Assembly: GCA_028287745.1 (NCBI GenBank)
Contig: JAQBPB010000003.1
Coordinates: 1 to 44,727, forward strand
Source of the DNA: Chloroflexota bacterium
GTDB lineage: Bacteria; Chloroflexota; Chloroflexia; Chloroheliales; Chloroheliaceae
Direction: 5' to 3'
Length of the DNA: 44,727 nucleotides
The position numbers and the translations under genes were made by a program. Shown piece by piece: positions 1 through 7,804 of this stretch. The notes under the pieces were generated by a model. The model worked only from the letters and a program-made list of their open reading frames with translations. It did not search any database and was not told the DNA's origin. Each line of letters begins with the position of its first letter. Positions within the stretch are counted from its first letter, which is position 1.

Positions 1-827
1 GCCACTATTTCGCCTGGCTGCCACTGCGGACCCTGGGCGCTAGAACCGGTAGGACTGGTATATTTATAACCCGCCGTTACAAGCGCCACGTGCAAAGTCT
101 CAATAAATCGGTCGGTCTTTTCCGCATGGGCGTAGAAACTTACCGCCGGGTTAACAGGCTGTACCGATAGCGGTAGCCCTGAACGGGTGTAGGTAATCGG
201 AACCGCTTGCAACCCTTCCACAACCACGTTGTCGGTCCCAGCCAGCCTGGGGCCCGGTGTCGCCATGGGCGCGGCCTGAGTGTTAACGGCCGGAGTGGGG
301 GTCGAGGTCGTCCCCGGAGTAGTAGGGCTGGCCTGGGACGTCGGTGATACCGCCCCGGCGTTATTTCCAAATCCGGGTTGTGGTGATGGGACGGGTTGAG
401 CGGTGGCCGGGTTGGCGGTTGCCGTTACCGAGGCAGGCCGGTTGCCCACCCCCGGGCCGCTGCCCTGACCCCTGCTTATCACCAGGCTGGCTACCAGGAT
501 TAGACCGGCAATAAGCGTAAGCATAGCTAAACCGCCTGCCAGCGCTCCGGCCCAACCCCAGCGGACAGGCTTTTCAGGTAAATTTGGTCCGGCTTCCACC
601 GGGTCAAATAAAGGTGTCCGGCTGTTCATATAATAATCCCTTTTACTTTTTTGCTTACCTGACCGGAAACCAAATCGCCCGGGTTTAACCGTGCTCGGTT
701 CAAGTTGCTTCCATAACCGCTCAGCCCGGTCCGAGGGGGTTACCTGCCGGGCATAATATGCTCTTAAAAGCGGCTCAATATCGGCCGGTTCACCGTTTAT
801 ATTGGTTTGATTAAAGTTTTTCGCCAT
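1..827 (-). CDS. Membrane-anchored anti-sigma-like protein (partial, 3' end off the window)
   Basis: An open frame starts at the ATG at 825-827 and runs without a stop to the left edge, about 275 codons. The start lies three bases after the TAA of the sigma factor gene, so the two are almost certainly co-transcribed. Residues 1-70 are hydrophilic and charged and would lie in the cytoplasm. One membrane helix spans about residues 91-118. A Pro/Thr/Ala/Gly-rich linker follows, then the start of an outside domain with an aromatic/Gly pattern ending in AGYKYTSP. Position after an ECF sigma gene and the single-helix layout are typical of anti-sigma factors. However, the HxxxCxxC zinc motif of the ZAS class is absent from the cytoplasmic part, so the role is an inference from context. 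The C-terminus is not visible. Confidence 0.7.
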   Translation of the reverse strand, partial: MAKNFNQTNINGEPADIEPLLRAYYARQVTPSDRAERLWKQLEPSTVKPGRFGFRSGKQKSKRDYYMNSRTPLFDPVEAGPNLPEKPVRWGWAGALAGGLAMLTLIAGLILVASLVISRGQGSGPGVGNRPASVTATANPATAQPVPSPQPGFGNNAGAVSPTSQASPTTPGTTSTPTPAVNTQAAPMATPGPRLAGTDNVVVEGLQAVPITYTRSGLPLSVQPVNPAVSFYAHAEKTDRFIETLHVALVTAGYKYTSPTGSSAQGPQWQPGEIV

Positions 828-830
828 AAT

Positions 831-1397
831 TTATTCCCCAACTATCTGCATTTTGGTTTGCAGGCGGGCGCGTAATTTTTCAATCGTCCGGTGCAGGCGT
901 GACTTAATCGTGCCTGCCGGTTGGCCGGTTATCCCGGCGATTTCATTAACTTCCAACCCGACAAAGTACCTTAATTCCATTATGAGCCGCAGTTCCGGGC
1001 TTAATTCGCCCAGCAGGGCTTTAATCTCGGCCCTGGTTTCGGCCCGCAGCACCGGCGTGGCGGCGTCCTCGACGGCCGGGTTAGCGTACAAATCCAGTTG
1101 GTCCAACGGTACGGTTTGAAAGTGGCGGCGGCGCTGGTTCATGCGGCAGCGATTGGCGACCAGCTTGCAAATCCAGGGCCGGAACGGTTTATCCAACTGA
1201 AAGCGGTTCAGGCTGCGCCAGGCATCCAACCAGGCTTCCTGTAAGGCATCTTCGGCCGCCCGCCGGTCGCCGCCCAATAGAGTTTCGGCCAACCGCCCGG
1301 TTAAGTCGGCATAAGCATCCACCAGCTGCCGGAAAGCCTCGCTGTCACCAGCCCGGGCTAACCTGATTAATTCGTATTCCAACAATTTGTTTCCCAT
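831..1397 (-). CDS. ECF-type RNA polymerase sigma factor (sigma-70 family)
   Basis: 188 aa, the usual length for an ECF sigma factor. Sigma region 2 covers about residues 20-95, including ALQEAWLDAWRSLNRF and the -10 recognition helix with RPWICKLVANRC. Sigma region 4 covers about residues 125-180, with the helix-turn-helix stretch NEIAGITGQPAGTIKSRLHR. No region 3 is present, as expected for this group. It would direct RNA polymerase to a small stress- or envelope-responsive regulon. The ATG at 1395-1397 has no close Shine-Dalgarno; a G-rich stretch lies roughly 20 bases upstream. The next gene on the strand encodes a membrane-anchored protein that is probably its regulator. The inducing signal cannot be read from the sequence. 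Confidence 0.93.
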   Translation of the reverse strand: MGNKLLEYELIRLARAGDSEAFRQLVDAYADLTGRLAETLLGGDRRAAEDALQEAWLDAWRSLNRFQLDKPFRPWICKLVANRCRMNQRRRHFQTVPLDQLDLYANPAVEDAATPVLRAETRAEIKALLGELSPELRLIMELRYFVGLEVNEIAGITGQPAGTIKSRLHRTIEKLRARLQTKMQIVGE

Positions 1398-1466
1398 AAC
1401 TTATCGCTGTCAGGCCGCTTCCCCAAACCGGAGTCCTGCCCAATTGTTTTATAGTTTCACTTATAA

Positions 1467-1492
1467 TATGCGGTAAGGAAGCAAAACGTTCC
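1467..1492 (-). promoter_or_regulatory. Possible ECF-type promoter of the sigma factor gene
   Basis: On the minus strand GGAAC (1492-1488) is followed after 15 bases by CGCATA (1472-1467), resembling the GGAAC / CGT-type elements used by ECF sigma factors. It lies about 70 bases upstream of the ATG, which would allow autoregulation. The -10 part is a poor match, so this is tentative. Confidence 0.3.
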
Positions 1493-1620
1493 GCGTTTGG
1501 CAGGTCAAATATCAAATTGATTAAATGGAAATTCAGGGCCGGTTTTTGATTTATAATTCCAGCCTATCTATTCAATCATAAGGTTCTATCATTTTCTTAG
1601 TAAATTTTGTAACAATCTGT

Positions 1621-1649
1621 TTGACACTTATCTTCTAAGTAACTAGAAT
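1621..1649 (+). promoter_or_regulatory. Sigma-70-type promoter of sucCD
   Basis: A perfect TTGACA (1621-1626), a 17-base spacer and TAGAAT (1644-1649, five of six to consensus). The predicted start near 1656 gives a leader of about 46 bases before the sucC ATG, which has a strong AAGGAGAGG ribosome binding site at about 1690-1698. The remainder of the 304-base gap back to 1397 holds the opposing sigma gene leader and no other gene. Confidence 0.8.
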
Positions 1650-1701
1650 GAATTAGCTTGTTAGATAGAAATTAAAATGCAAATTCCAAAAAGGAGAGGC
1701 C

Positions 1702-2841
1702 ATGAAGATACACGAGTATCAGGCCAAGCAGATTCTGAGCCGGTACAATATTCCGGTCCAGAGAGGCGAAGTTGCCAGCAGTCCTGAAGAAGCCCGTGAG
1801 ATTGCTAAAACGATTGGCGGGATGGTTGTAGTCAAAGCCCAGGTGCATGCCGGTGGGCGCGGTAAAGCGGGTGGCGTAAAGCTAGCTAAGACCCCTGACG
1901 AGGCCGAAGAGAAGGCCCAGGCCATTCTTGGAATGGACATTAAGGGTAGCACCGTCCGCAGGGTACTGATCACCCAGGCTGCCGATATTGCCAAGGAATT
2001 CTACCTGGGCGTCATTATTGACCGCGGTGTCCGGGGCATCACCCTGATGGGCAGCAGCGAAGGCGGCGTCGAGATCGAAGAAGTTGCCAAGACCAATCCT
2101 GAAAAAATTATTAAAGTAACGGCCGACCCGTTCCTGGGATTGAGTGATTTCCAGGCTCGCGAACTGGCTTTCGGAATGGGCATTGAAAACGACAAGATTA
2201 ATGGTTTCGTAACCATTGCCAAGGAACTCTACCGGGCATTCGTTGAGAACGACGCTGACATCCTGGAAATCAACCCGCTCATCTTGAACGACAAAGGCGA
2301 GTGGCAGGCCCTGGATGCCAAGATGGTCTACGACGATAACGCCCTCTACCGCCACAAAGAAGCCGAAGATTTGCGCGACCTTGGCGAAGAAGAACAGGCC
2401 GAAATCGAAGCCCGCAAGGCTGGACTGTCTTATGTCAAGCTTGATGGCGATATCGGCTGCGTGGTAAACGGCGCCGGTCTGGCTATGGCGACCATGGACA
2501 CCCTGTTGCTCTACGGTGGTCAACCGGCCAACTTCCTGGACATCGGTGGTGGCGCGAAAGCCGACAAAGTAGCTGCCGCTATCCGCATTATCCTGAGTGA
2601 GCCTAAAGTTAAAGCCATCCTCTTCAATATATTTGGCGGTATCACCCGTGGTGATGACGTAGCCAAGGGTATTATCGCCGGACTTGAACAGGTCAAAACC
2701 GATGTACCGATTGTCATCCGTCTGGTCGGAACCAACAGCGAAGAAGGACGCAAGATTTTAGAGGAAGCTAACCTGAAGTCTGCCGAAACACTGGCCGAAG
2801 CAGCGCAGAAGGTCGTTAATGTGGCGAAGGAGCGCAAATAA
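1702..2841 (+). CDS. sucC: Succinate-CoA ligase (ADP/GDP-forming) beta subunit
   Basis: 379 aa, within the normal size of SucC. The protein begins with the family start [12 protein letters not shown]. It then has the ATP-grasp fold (residues about 8-225, with [15 protein letters not shown] as the nucleotide-binding strand and EINPLIL near residue 210 for metal binding), and a C-terminal ligase-CoA domain with [19 protein letters not shown] and [11 protein letters not shown]. With the alpha subunit it converts succinyl-CoA to succinate with formation of a nucleoside triphosphate in the TCA cycle. A strong Shine-Dalgarno precedes the ATG. Its TAA overlaps the ATG of sucD by one base, so translation is probably coupled. 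The near-consensus promoter upstream suggests high constitutive expression. Confidence 0.97.
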   Translation: MKIHEYQAKQILSRYNIPVQRGEVASSPEEAREIAKTIGGMVVVKAQVHAGGRGKAGGVKLAKTPDEAEEKAQAILGMDIKGSTVRRVLITQAADIAKEFYLGVIIDRGVRGITLMGSSEGGVEIEEVAKTNPEKIIKVTADPFLGLSDFQARELAFGMGIENDKINGFVTIAKELYRAFVENDADILEINPLILNDKGEWQALDAKMVYDDNALYRHKEAEDLRDLGEEEQAEIEARKAGLSYVKLDGDIGCVVNGAGLAMATMDTLLLYGGQPANFLDIGGGAKADKVAAAIRIILSEPKVKAILFNIFGGITRGDDVAKGIIAGLEQVKTDVPIVIRLVGTNSEEGRKILEEANLKSAETLAEAAQKVVNVAKERK

Positions 2842-3695
2842 TGAGTATCCTGATTGATAAGAATACCCGCCTCCTGGTCCAGGGCATCACCGGCCGTGAA
2901 GGTGCTTATCACACCAAGCAAATGCTTGAGTATGGTACAAACGTAGTCGCCGGTACCAACCCGGGCCGTGGCGGCACCAAGACCGAAGGCGTACCGGTCT
3001 TTAACACCGTTAAAGAAGCGGTTGAAAAGACCAAAGCCAACGCTTCCGTTATCTATGTCCCGGCGCGTTTCGCCCCGGACTCGATTATCGAAGCAGTTGA
3101 TGCCGGTATCCCCCTGGTAGTCTGCATCACCGAAGGTATCCCGGTTAAGGACATGGTCCCGGTCTACCACTACGTGAAGATGAAGGGTGCCCGCCTGATC
3201 GGCCCTAACTGCCCCGGTCTGATTACTCCCGGTGAATCTAAAGTCGGTATTATCCCCGGCTATATCCTGACCCCGGGTAACATCGGTGTGGTTTCCAAGA
3301 GCGGCACTTTGACTTACGAAGTGGTCAACGCTTTAACCCTCAAAGGCATGGGCCAGAGTACCGCCGTTGGTATCGGTGGTGACCCGATCATCGGCACCAG
3401 CTTTATTGATATACTCGAACTGTTCCAGAATGACCCCAATACCGAGAAAATCGTTATGTTGGGTGAAATCGGTGGCAATGCCGAAATCCTGGCCGCCGAG
3501 TATGTCAAAGCCCACGTCACCAAACCGGTCTACGGCTTCATCGCCGGACAGACCGCCCCGCCAGGCAAGCGTATGGGCCACGCGGGCGCGATCATCAGTG
3601 GTGGTGAAGGTACCGCCGCCGAAAAGATCAAAGCCTTCAGAGATAATGGCATTAAGGTCGGGGAAAGCCCGGCTCAAATCGCCGACATTATTTAA
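2841..3695 (+). CDS. sucD: Succinate-CoA ligase alpha subunit
   Basis: 284 aa, standard SucD length. Residues about 5-100 form the CoA-binding Rossmann domain ([19 protein letters not shown]). The ligase domain follows, with the Cys-containing [12 protein letters not shown] near residue 120. The active-site histidine that becomes phosphorylated is in [10 protein letters not shown], His247. The subunit carries the phosphohistidine and the CoA site and pairs with SucC. The start codon overlaps the sucC stop (TAATG). A strong intrinsic terminator follows 16 bases after the stop, so sucCD is a two-gene operon. Confidence 0.97.
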   Translation: MSILIDKNTRLLVQGITGREGAYHTKQMLEYGTNVVAGTNPGRGGTKTEGVPVFNTVKEAVEKTKANASVIYVPARFAPDSIIEAVDAGIPLVVCITEGIPVKDMVPVYHYVKMKGARLIGPNCPGLITPGESKVGIIPGYILTPGNIGVVSKSGTLTYEVVNALTLKGMGQSTAVGIGGDPIIGTSFIDILELFQNDPNTEKIVMLGEIGGNAEILAAEYVKAHVTKPVYGFIAGQTAPPGKRMGHAGAIISGGEGTAAEKIKAFRDNGIKVGESPAQIADII

Positions 3696-3710
3696 ATAAT
3701 GTAGTTTCGG

Positions 3711-3755
3711 AAAAAAGGCTTGAGGGAAAGCAATATTTCTCTTAAGCCTTTTTTT
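3711..3755 (+). terminator. Rho-independent terminator after sucD
   Basis: AAAAAAGGCTTGAGGGAAA (3711-3729) pairs, with two G-U pairs, with the strand at 3736-3755 across a short loop. The 3' arm ends in seven T. The stem is about 19 bp and ends the sucCD transcript. Confidence 0.85.
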
Positions 3756-3840
3756 GCTTAATTTCCCTCAACATAATTTTGGCCTGGCATGGCTATAAAT
3801 CTCAATAAAATAATAATATATACAGGAAAGATATTTATAA

Positions 3841-5067
3841 ATGCTCAAACCCGCCGTTGCTATCCCTGCTCAAGAAGTTACCAGGCCCAGCAAGCTTGGT
3901 TTAGTCCTGATGATTGGCGCCCTTTCAGCGTTTGGCCCTATATCGATTGATATGTACCTGCCTGGCTTACCGGCCCTGGCTAATGAACTGGGTAGCACCG
4001 CCTGGCAGGTCCAACTAACCCTGACCGGCTGTTTGCTTGGCCTGGCTGGAGGGCAAATAATCGCCGGGCCGTTAAGTGATACCCTGGGCCGCCGGAAACC
4101 CCTGCTAATTGGCCTGACTTTGTATGCCATTGCTTCTTTACTTTGCGCCATTGCCCCGTCCACACCTTTCCTTATTTTCCTGCGCCTGATTCAGGGTGCT
4201 TCCGGCGCAGCCGGTATCGTCATTTCCCGGGCCATCGTACGCGACCTTTATTCGGGAGCCGAAGTCGCCCGGTTCTTTTCCATGACCATGATGATAACCG
4301 GGGTGGCCCCAATCCTGGCTCCTATAATAGGGGGACAACTGCTTAACTTCACTTCCTGGCGCGGCATCTTCCTGGCCCTTACCGCCTTTGGAATTGTCCT
4401 TCTGACCCTGGTAGCCTTTAGACTAAAAGAAACCTTACCGGTGGAACGCCGCCGGACCGGTGGATTGCGCGAAACCCTTTCGGCTTTTGGCATGTTGCTC
4501 TCGGACCGCTACTTTGTCGGCTACGCCCTGGCGGCCGGTTTGGCTTTTGCGGCCCTTTTCGCGTATATTTCTGGCTCACCCTTCGTACTGGAAGAAATCT
4601 ACCACGTTTCACCGCAGCTCTTCAGCCTGGTTTTTGGTATAAACGCTACCGGGTTAGTTATCAGCAGCCAGGTCAGCGGGCGGCTGGTTGGACGGGTGGG
4701 CCCCCGCAAGTTGCTGGCTTTTGGTTTAAGCAGTTCCCTGTTTGGCGGGTTGCTACTGGTGTTGGTTGTCCTTACTAATGTCGGGCTAATAGGAATATTG
4801 CCGGCCTTCTTCATCGTAGTTTCCAGCATCGGCTTTATCACACCGAACGCGGCTGCCCTGGCTTTAGCGGAACATCCCCAGGTGGCGGGCAGCGCCTCCG
4901 GCCTGATGGGTGTTTCCCAATTTATCATTGGGGCGGCCGTCTCCCCGTTGGTCAGTATCGGCGGGACAGGTACCGCCCTGCCACTGGCAATTATTATGGC
5001 AAGTGTCAGCTTATGTGGGGTTTTGATGTTTACTTTTATGACCCGTAGCCGGGTTACTAATAGTTAG
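3841..5067 (+). CDS. Bcr/CflA-type MFS drug efflux transporter
   Basis: 408 aa, twelve predicted membrane helices, the size of the drug:H+ antiporter-1 group of the major facilitator superfamily. Loop 2-3 carries MFS motif A, GPLSDTLGRRK at residues 76-86. Helix 1 ends in the acidic/proline stretch IDMYLPGLPAL, characteristic of the Bcr/CflA subfamily. It probably exports small toxic compounds across the cytoplasmic membrane by proton antiport; the substrate is unknown. AGGAAAG lies ten bases before the ATG. The next gene begins 14 bases after the stop and its ribosome binding site overlaps the TAG, so the two are likely co-transcribed although their functions have no obvious link. Confidence 0.9.
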   Translation: MLKPAVAIPAQEVTRPSKLGLVLMIGALSAFGPISIDMYLPGLPALANELGSTAWQVQLTLTGCLLGLAGGQIIAGPLSDTLGRRKPLLIGLTLYAIASLLCAIAPSTPFLIFLRLIQGASGAAGIVISRAIVRDLYSGAEVARFFSMTMMITGVAPILAPIIGGQLLNFTSWRGIFLALTAFGIVLLTLVAFRLKETLPVERRRTGGLRETLSAFGMLLSDRYFVGYALAAGLAFAALFAYISGSPFVLEEIYHVSPQLFSLVFGINATGLVISSQVSGRLVGRVGPRKLLAFGLSSSLFGGLLLVLVVLTNVGLIGILPAFFIVVSSIGFITPNAAALALAEHPQVAGSASGLMGVSQFIIGAAVSPLVSIGGTGTALPLAIIMASVSLCGVLMFTFMTRSRVTNS

Positions 5068-5081
5068 GTGAAAAAGCTAAA

Positions 5082-6128
5082 ATGATACTTGAAACCTTAA
5101 AAGTAGCGCCGGACGAGCTTTTGCGCCGGACGGGCTGGGAAATCAAACCGCAAGGGGCCTGCAAAGCTGAAATTTGTGTCCCGCTTCCGGAGAGTGTAAC
5201 CACCAGTGGCGGGTTAATTGATATCGAAAAATTAGCCCGGAGACTGGCAATGCCGCTGGTGCATGAAGAAGCGGCCGGGCTGTGGAGCCTGGGTCCTGAA
5301 AGCGGGGCAAAAGCCCTGACCAGCGCCACCGCGCCCGATTTTGAATTACCCGATTGGAAAGGCCAACCTTTCCGCCTAAGTTCTTTGCGTGGTAAGAAAG
5401 TCTTACTGGTCACCTGGGCCTCTTGGTGAGGGTGCCGTTCTGACCTGCCCGTGTGGCAGGCACTCCGTGAGGAGTTATACCCGCAGGGCCTGGAAATTGT
5501 TTCCGTGGCCCTGGATACCCTGGCCGAAAAAGCCCTGCCTTTTATCGAGGCGGCTAACCCGGCCCATCCCTCCCTCATAGACACCGCCCACCGGGTAGAT
5601 GAGCTCTTTGGCTTTTTGAACGTGCCATGCGCCGTCTGGATTGATGAACAGGGCGTGCTAGTCAGGCCGCCCGAAACGGCCTGGATAAGGAATACCGAAG
5701 ACATTAAATTTGGTGAGAGTGTCGCCAAAGATGTAAAAGTATTATACGCCACTATAAACAGCCGCAGGTACTGGGATAAGTATCCCGCCGCCTTGCGCGA
5801 TTGGGTGGCTAACGGTGCCAAAAGCCGTTATGCCCTGACGCCGGAAGCAGTCCTGGCCCGCAGCCAGCCTCGCCCGGTAGAAGAAGCCCTGGGTGCCGCC
5901 CATTTTGAACTCGGGCAGCACCTGTACCTCCAGGGCCTAAAAGACCTGGCGGTTGAACATTTCAAACAGGCCCACCGGTTGCAGCCCGATAACTGGACCT
6001 ACCGCCGCCAGGCCTGGAGTATGGTTAATCCCCAGCAGGGACCGACCGAGCTTTACGAAAGTGATTGGCTGACCGATGTGCGCAAAATTGGGGCCGAAAA
6101 CTACTATGCCCCGCTGGACATGGATTAA
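5082..6128 (+). CDS. ResA/TlpA-like redoxin, probable selenoprotein with in-frame TGA (Sec116)
   Basis: The frame opens at ATG 5082, meets TGA at 5427-5429 (codon 116) and continues in the same frame for 232 more codons to TAA at 6126-6128. Read through, it gives a 348-residue protein. Residues about 80-230 are a thioredoxin-fold redoxin domain (APDFELPDWKGQPFRLSSL). The TGA sits where ResA/TlpA proteins have the first catalytic Cys: WASW-U-GCRSDLP, with Cys118 as possible partner. Residues 1-70 form a separate N-terminal domain with two Cys (CKAEIC). A TPR-like helical region is near residues 270-320. No signal peptide is seen, suggesting a cytoplasmic thiol/peroxide reductase-like role. A SECIS-like hairpin follows the TGA. 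From memory, redoxin selenoproteins of this architecture are known in databases. The alternative is a nonsense mutation. Sec machinery genes are not in this window. Confidence 0.82.
5430..5465 (+). promoter_or_regulatory. Candidate bacterial SECIS element
   Basis: Directly after the TGA, GGGTG (5430-5434) can pair with CACTC (5461-5465). CCTGCC (5444-5449) pairs perfectly with GGCAGG (5455-5460). The apical loop is CGTGT (5450-5454), with G as its second base. The loop starts 20 bases after the TGA. These features agree with what is known of bacterial SECIS elements: a stem-loop within the coding region just after UGA, a short apical loop with an early G, and GU in the loop. A nine-base bulge on the 5' side separates the two stems. 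Confidence 0.7.
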
Positions 6129-6157
6129 GCCGCAAAACCTTTTATAAATCTTGCGGC
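6129..6157. terminator. Inverted repeat between convergent genes, weak terminator candidate
   Basis: GCCGCAA (6129-6135) and TTGCGGC (6151-6157) form a 7-bp stem with a 15-base loop in the 42-base gap between the converging redoxin and TPR genes. There is no clean T-run, so termination is only suggested. Confidence 0.35.
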
Positions 6158-6170
6158 ACTACGCCAGGCT

Positions 6171-7283
6171 TCAAATTCTCTTGAGGTTTGCAAAAGTCTG
6201 GTTAAGCACGTCAAAAGCCTCCTTAAACAACCCGGCCTTTTTAAGGGCGTCGGCATAAAGCTTATAAACCCGCCGGGTAAATTCAAATGAGTCGGTCTGT
6301 CTGAGGCTAGCCAGGGCATCTTCAAAAAGCGGGCAAACCTCTTCAATTGCCGAACCCCGGGCTAACCGCACATCGGCCAGTTGGGCCTGGACCAGTCCCA
6401 GGGTCTGCTTATTGCCGGTCTGGTGAGCCAGGGCCAGCCCCGTCAGAATATAATTTTCGGCGACTTCGCCACTACCTCTTTTTTGATAAAGAAAACCCAG
6501 GTTAGAATTAAGAAGGGCCTGGTCGTGAATATTTTTGGTCTTTTTAATGGCTTCGCCCAGACCGGATTTAAGGATTTTCTCAGCCTGGTCATACTCGCCC
6601 ATCGAAATTAGCACCCAGCCAAGCGTGTTTTTAATTCCTGGCATCCTTTCCCATGCACCGGCCTTTTTGTAGTGCTTTAGCCCCTTTTGAAGGGCCTTAT
6701 GGGCCTGATTATAATCTTCCAACAACCGGTAAGTTAAACCCATCCCCCAAAAAATGGCTCCCCGGTCACACTCGTCATCCACTTCCTCGGCCACTTTTAA
6801 CGCTTCCTGGTAATACTGGAGCGCTGTTGTCAGGTGGCCTAGCAAGAAGTTTTCTATACCCAGGTTGTTATAAAGTTTGAGGATATACCGTGGTTCGGTA
6901 ATGTACCCGTCTAGCACCCCCTGCAAGCACAGCAAGTGCAAATCAAGGGCTTTTTGGTGCTGGTTTTGCCCGTAGTAGCTTCCGGCCAAAAAGTTACGTA
7001 ATTGGGCGATCCTCAGGGGCGTAGCCACGTCCCCTTCCGGGTGGCGATAGAGTTGAAGGGCCGTTTCAAGGTTAATCCGGGCCTTCTCATACTGCCCCAG
7101 CCAGTAGCAAGCTTCCCCGGCGATCGCAAAATATCCGGCTTGCAGGGACGGCGATAAATCCATTACCTCCAGGCTTCCCAGTAACTTCAGGGCTCGCTCT
7201 CCCTGGTTGGTTTGCGCAGCAATATCAGCGTTCAACAAAACTAACCGGTAGGTATCTTCCTGCTGTTTAGTTATATTTGGCAT
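6171..7283 (-). CDS. Tetratricopeptide-repeat protein
   Basis: 370 aa made almost wholly of TPR-type helix pairs. Clear units include AGYFAIAGEACYWLGQYEKA, LYNNLGIENFLLGHLTTALQ, KNTLGWVLISMGEYDQAEK and LLNSNLGFLYQKRG. The pattern resembles the C-terminal TPR half of STAND/MalT-like or HTH-TPR regulators, but no DNA-binding or ATPase domain precedes it. No signal peptide or membrane helix is present, so it is probably a cytoplasmic protein-protein interaction module; the partner is unknown. The ATG at 7283 lies in AT-rich DNA without a recognisable Shine-Dalgarno. A minus-strand TATTAT with a distant TTGCAA lies just upstream, so the transcript leader may be very short. The gene is monocistronic. 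Confidence 0.85.
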   Translation of the reverse strand: MPNITKQQEDTYRLVLLNADIAAQTNQGERALKLLGSLEVMDLSPSLQAGYFAIAGEACYWLGQYEKARINLETALQLYRHPEGDVATPLRIAQLRNFLAGSYYGQNQHQKALDLHLLCLQGVLDGYITEPRYILKLYNNLGIENFLLGHLTTALQYYQEALKVAEEVDDECDRGAIFWGMGLTYRLLEDYNQAHKALQKGLKHYKKAGAWERMPGIKNTLGWVLISMGEYDQAEKILKSGLGEAIKKTKNIHDQALLNSNLGFLYQKRGSGEVAENYILTGLALAHQTGNKQTLGLVQAQLADVRLARGSAIEEVCPLFEDALASLRQTDSFEFTRRVYKLYADALKKAGLFKEAFDVLNQTFANLKRI

Positions 7284-7804
7284 ATGTATTTACTTATTAT
7301 TTATAATAGATGGTTCTTGTTTAAGGCTTGCAAATCTCTCGCTGACTAATTGACCTCATGATTGGACTATCCTTACTTGCCGACCAGTCCTGAAAATAAA
7401 GTTTTAGTGGATAGATTAAGGCTAACATAAACTCTTCACGCAAGCAACTATATTGATCATTTGCTTTTAATGATTTAGCTTACCCGACGCGCTGCCCTTT
7501 TAGGGTTGACCGCATTCTGGCTGGATTAATTTTACGATAATCTGTCAGGTAAATATAGCTGAAACTAGCAACCAAAAAGAAAGAAGCTGGCTTTCTACCA
7601 CAAAACCCGGTGCCTTTGCTCCCGCCCCGATGCCACGGAGAGTAATTAATTCATAAAAAAATAATAAGTGCCATAAACCTTATCAAACTCAATAACCCGG
7701 CTAATGGCGTAAAGATTGCTTGATTAATTTTGGGCAAATTTACCGGGCCTACCGGTTATCTTGCCTGATTTTGGGGGATATGCAAACTGTTAAACCGGGA
7801 ACCC
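7284..7804. other. Intergenic region between divergent genes, no gene seen
   Basis: 521 bases, AT-rich near both ends, between the TPR gene (minus) and the FUSC gene (plus). No open frame with coding character, RNA gene or repeat was recognised. It presumably holds the two divergent promoters; a TTGACC near 7505 lacks a well-spaced -10 box. Confidence 0.5.

Noticed and set aside
853..1119. Plus-strand open frame within the sigma factor gene
   Set aside because: It is antisense to a clear ECF sigma gene and has no family resemblance or ribosome binding site.
5082..5429. Short redoxin fragment ending at TGA plus a separate GTG-initiated gene at 5451-6128
   Set aside because: Both pieces are in the same frame, the TGA occupies the catalytic Cys position, a SECIS-like hairpin follows, and the second piece has no ribosome binding site. 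One selenoprotein gene explains this better than a pseudogene or two genes.
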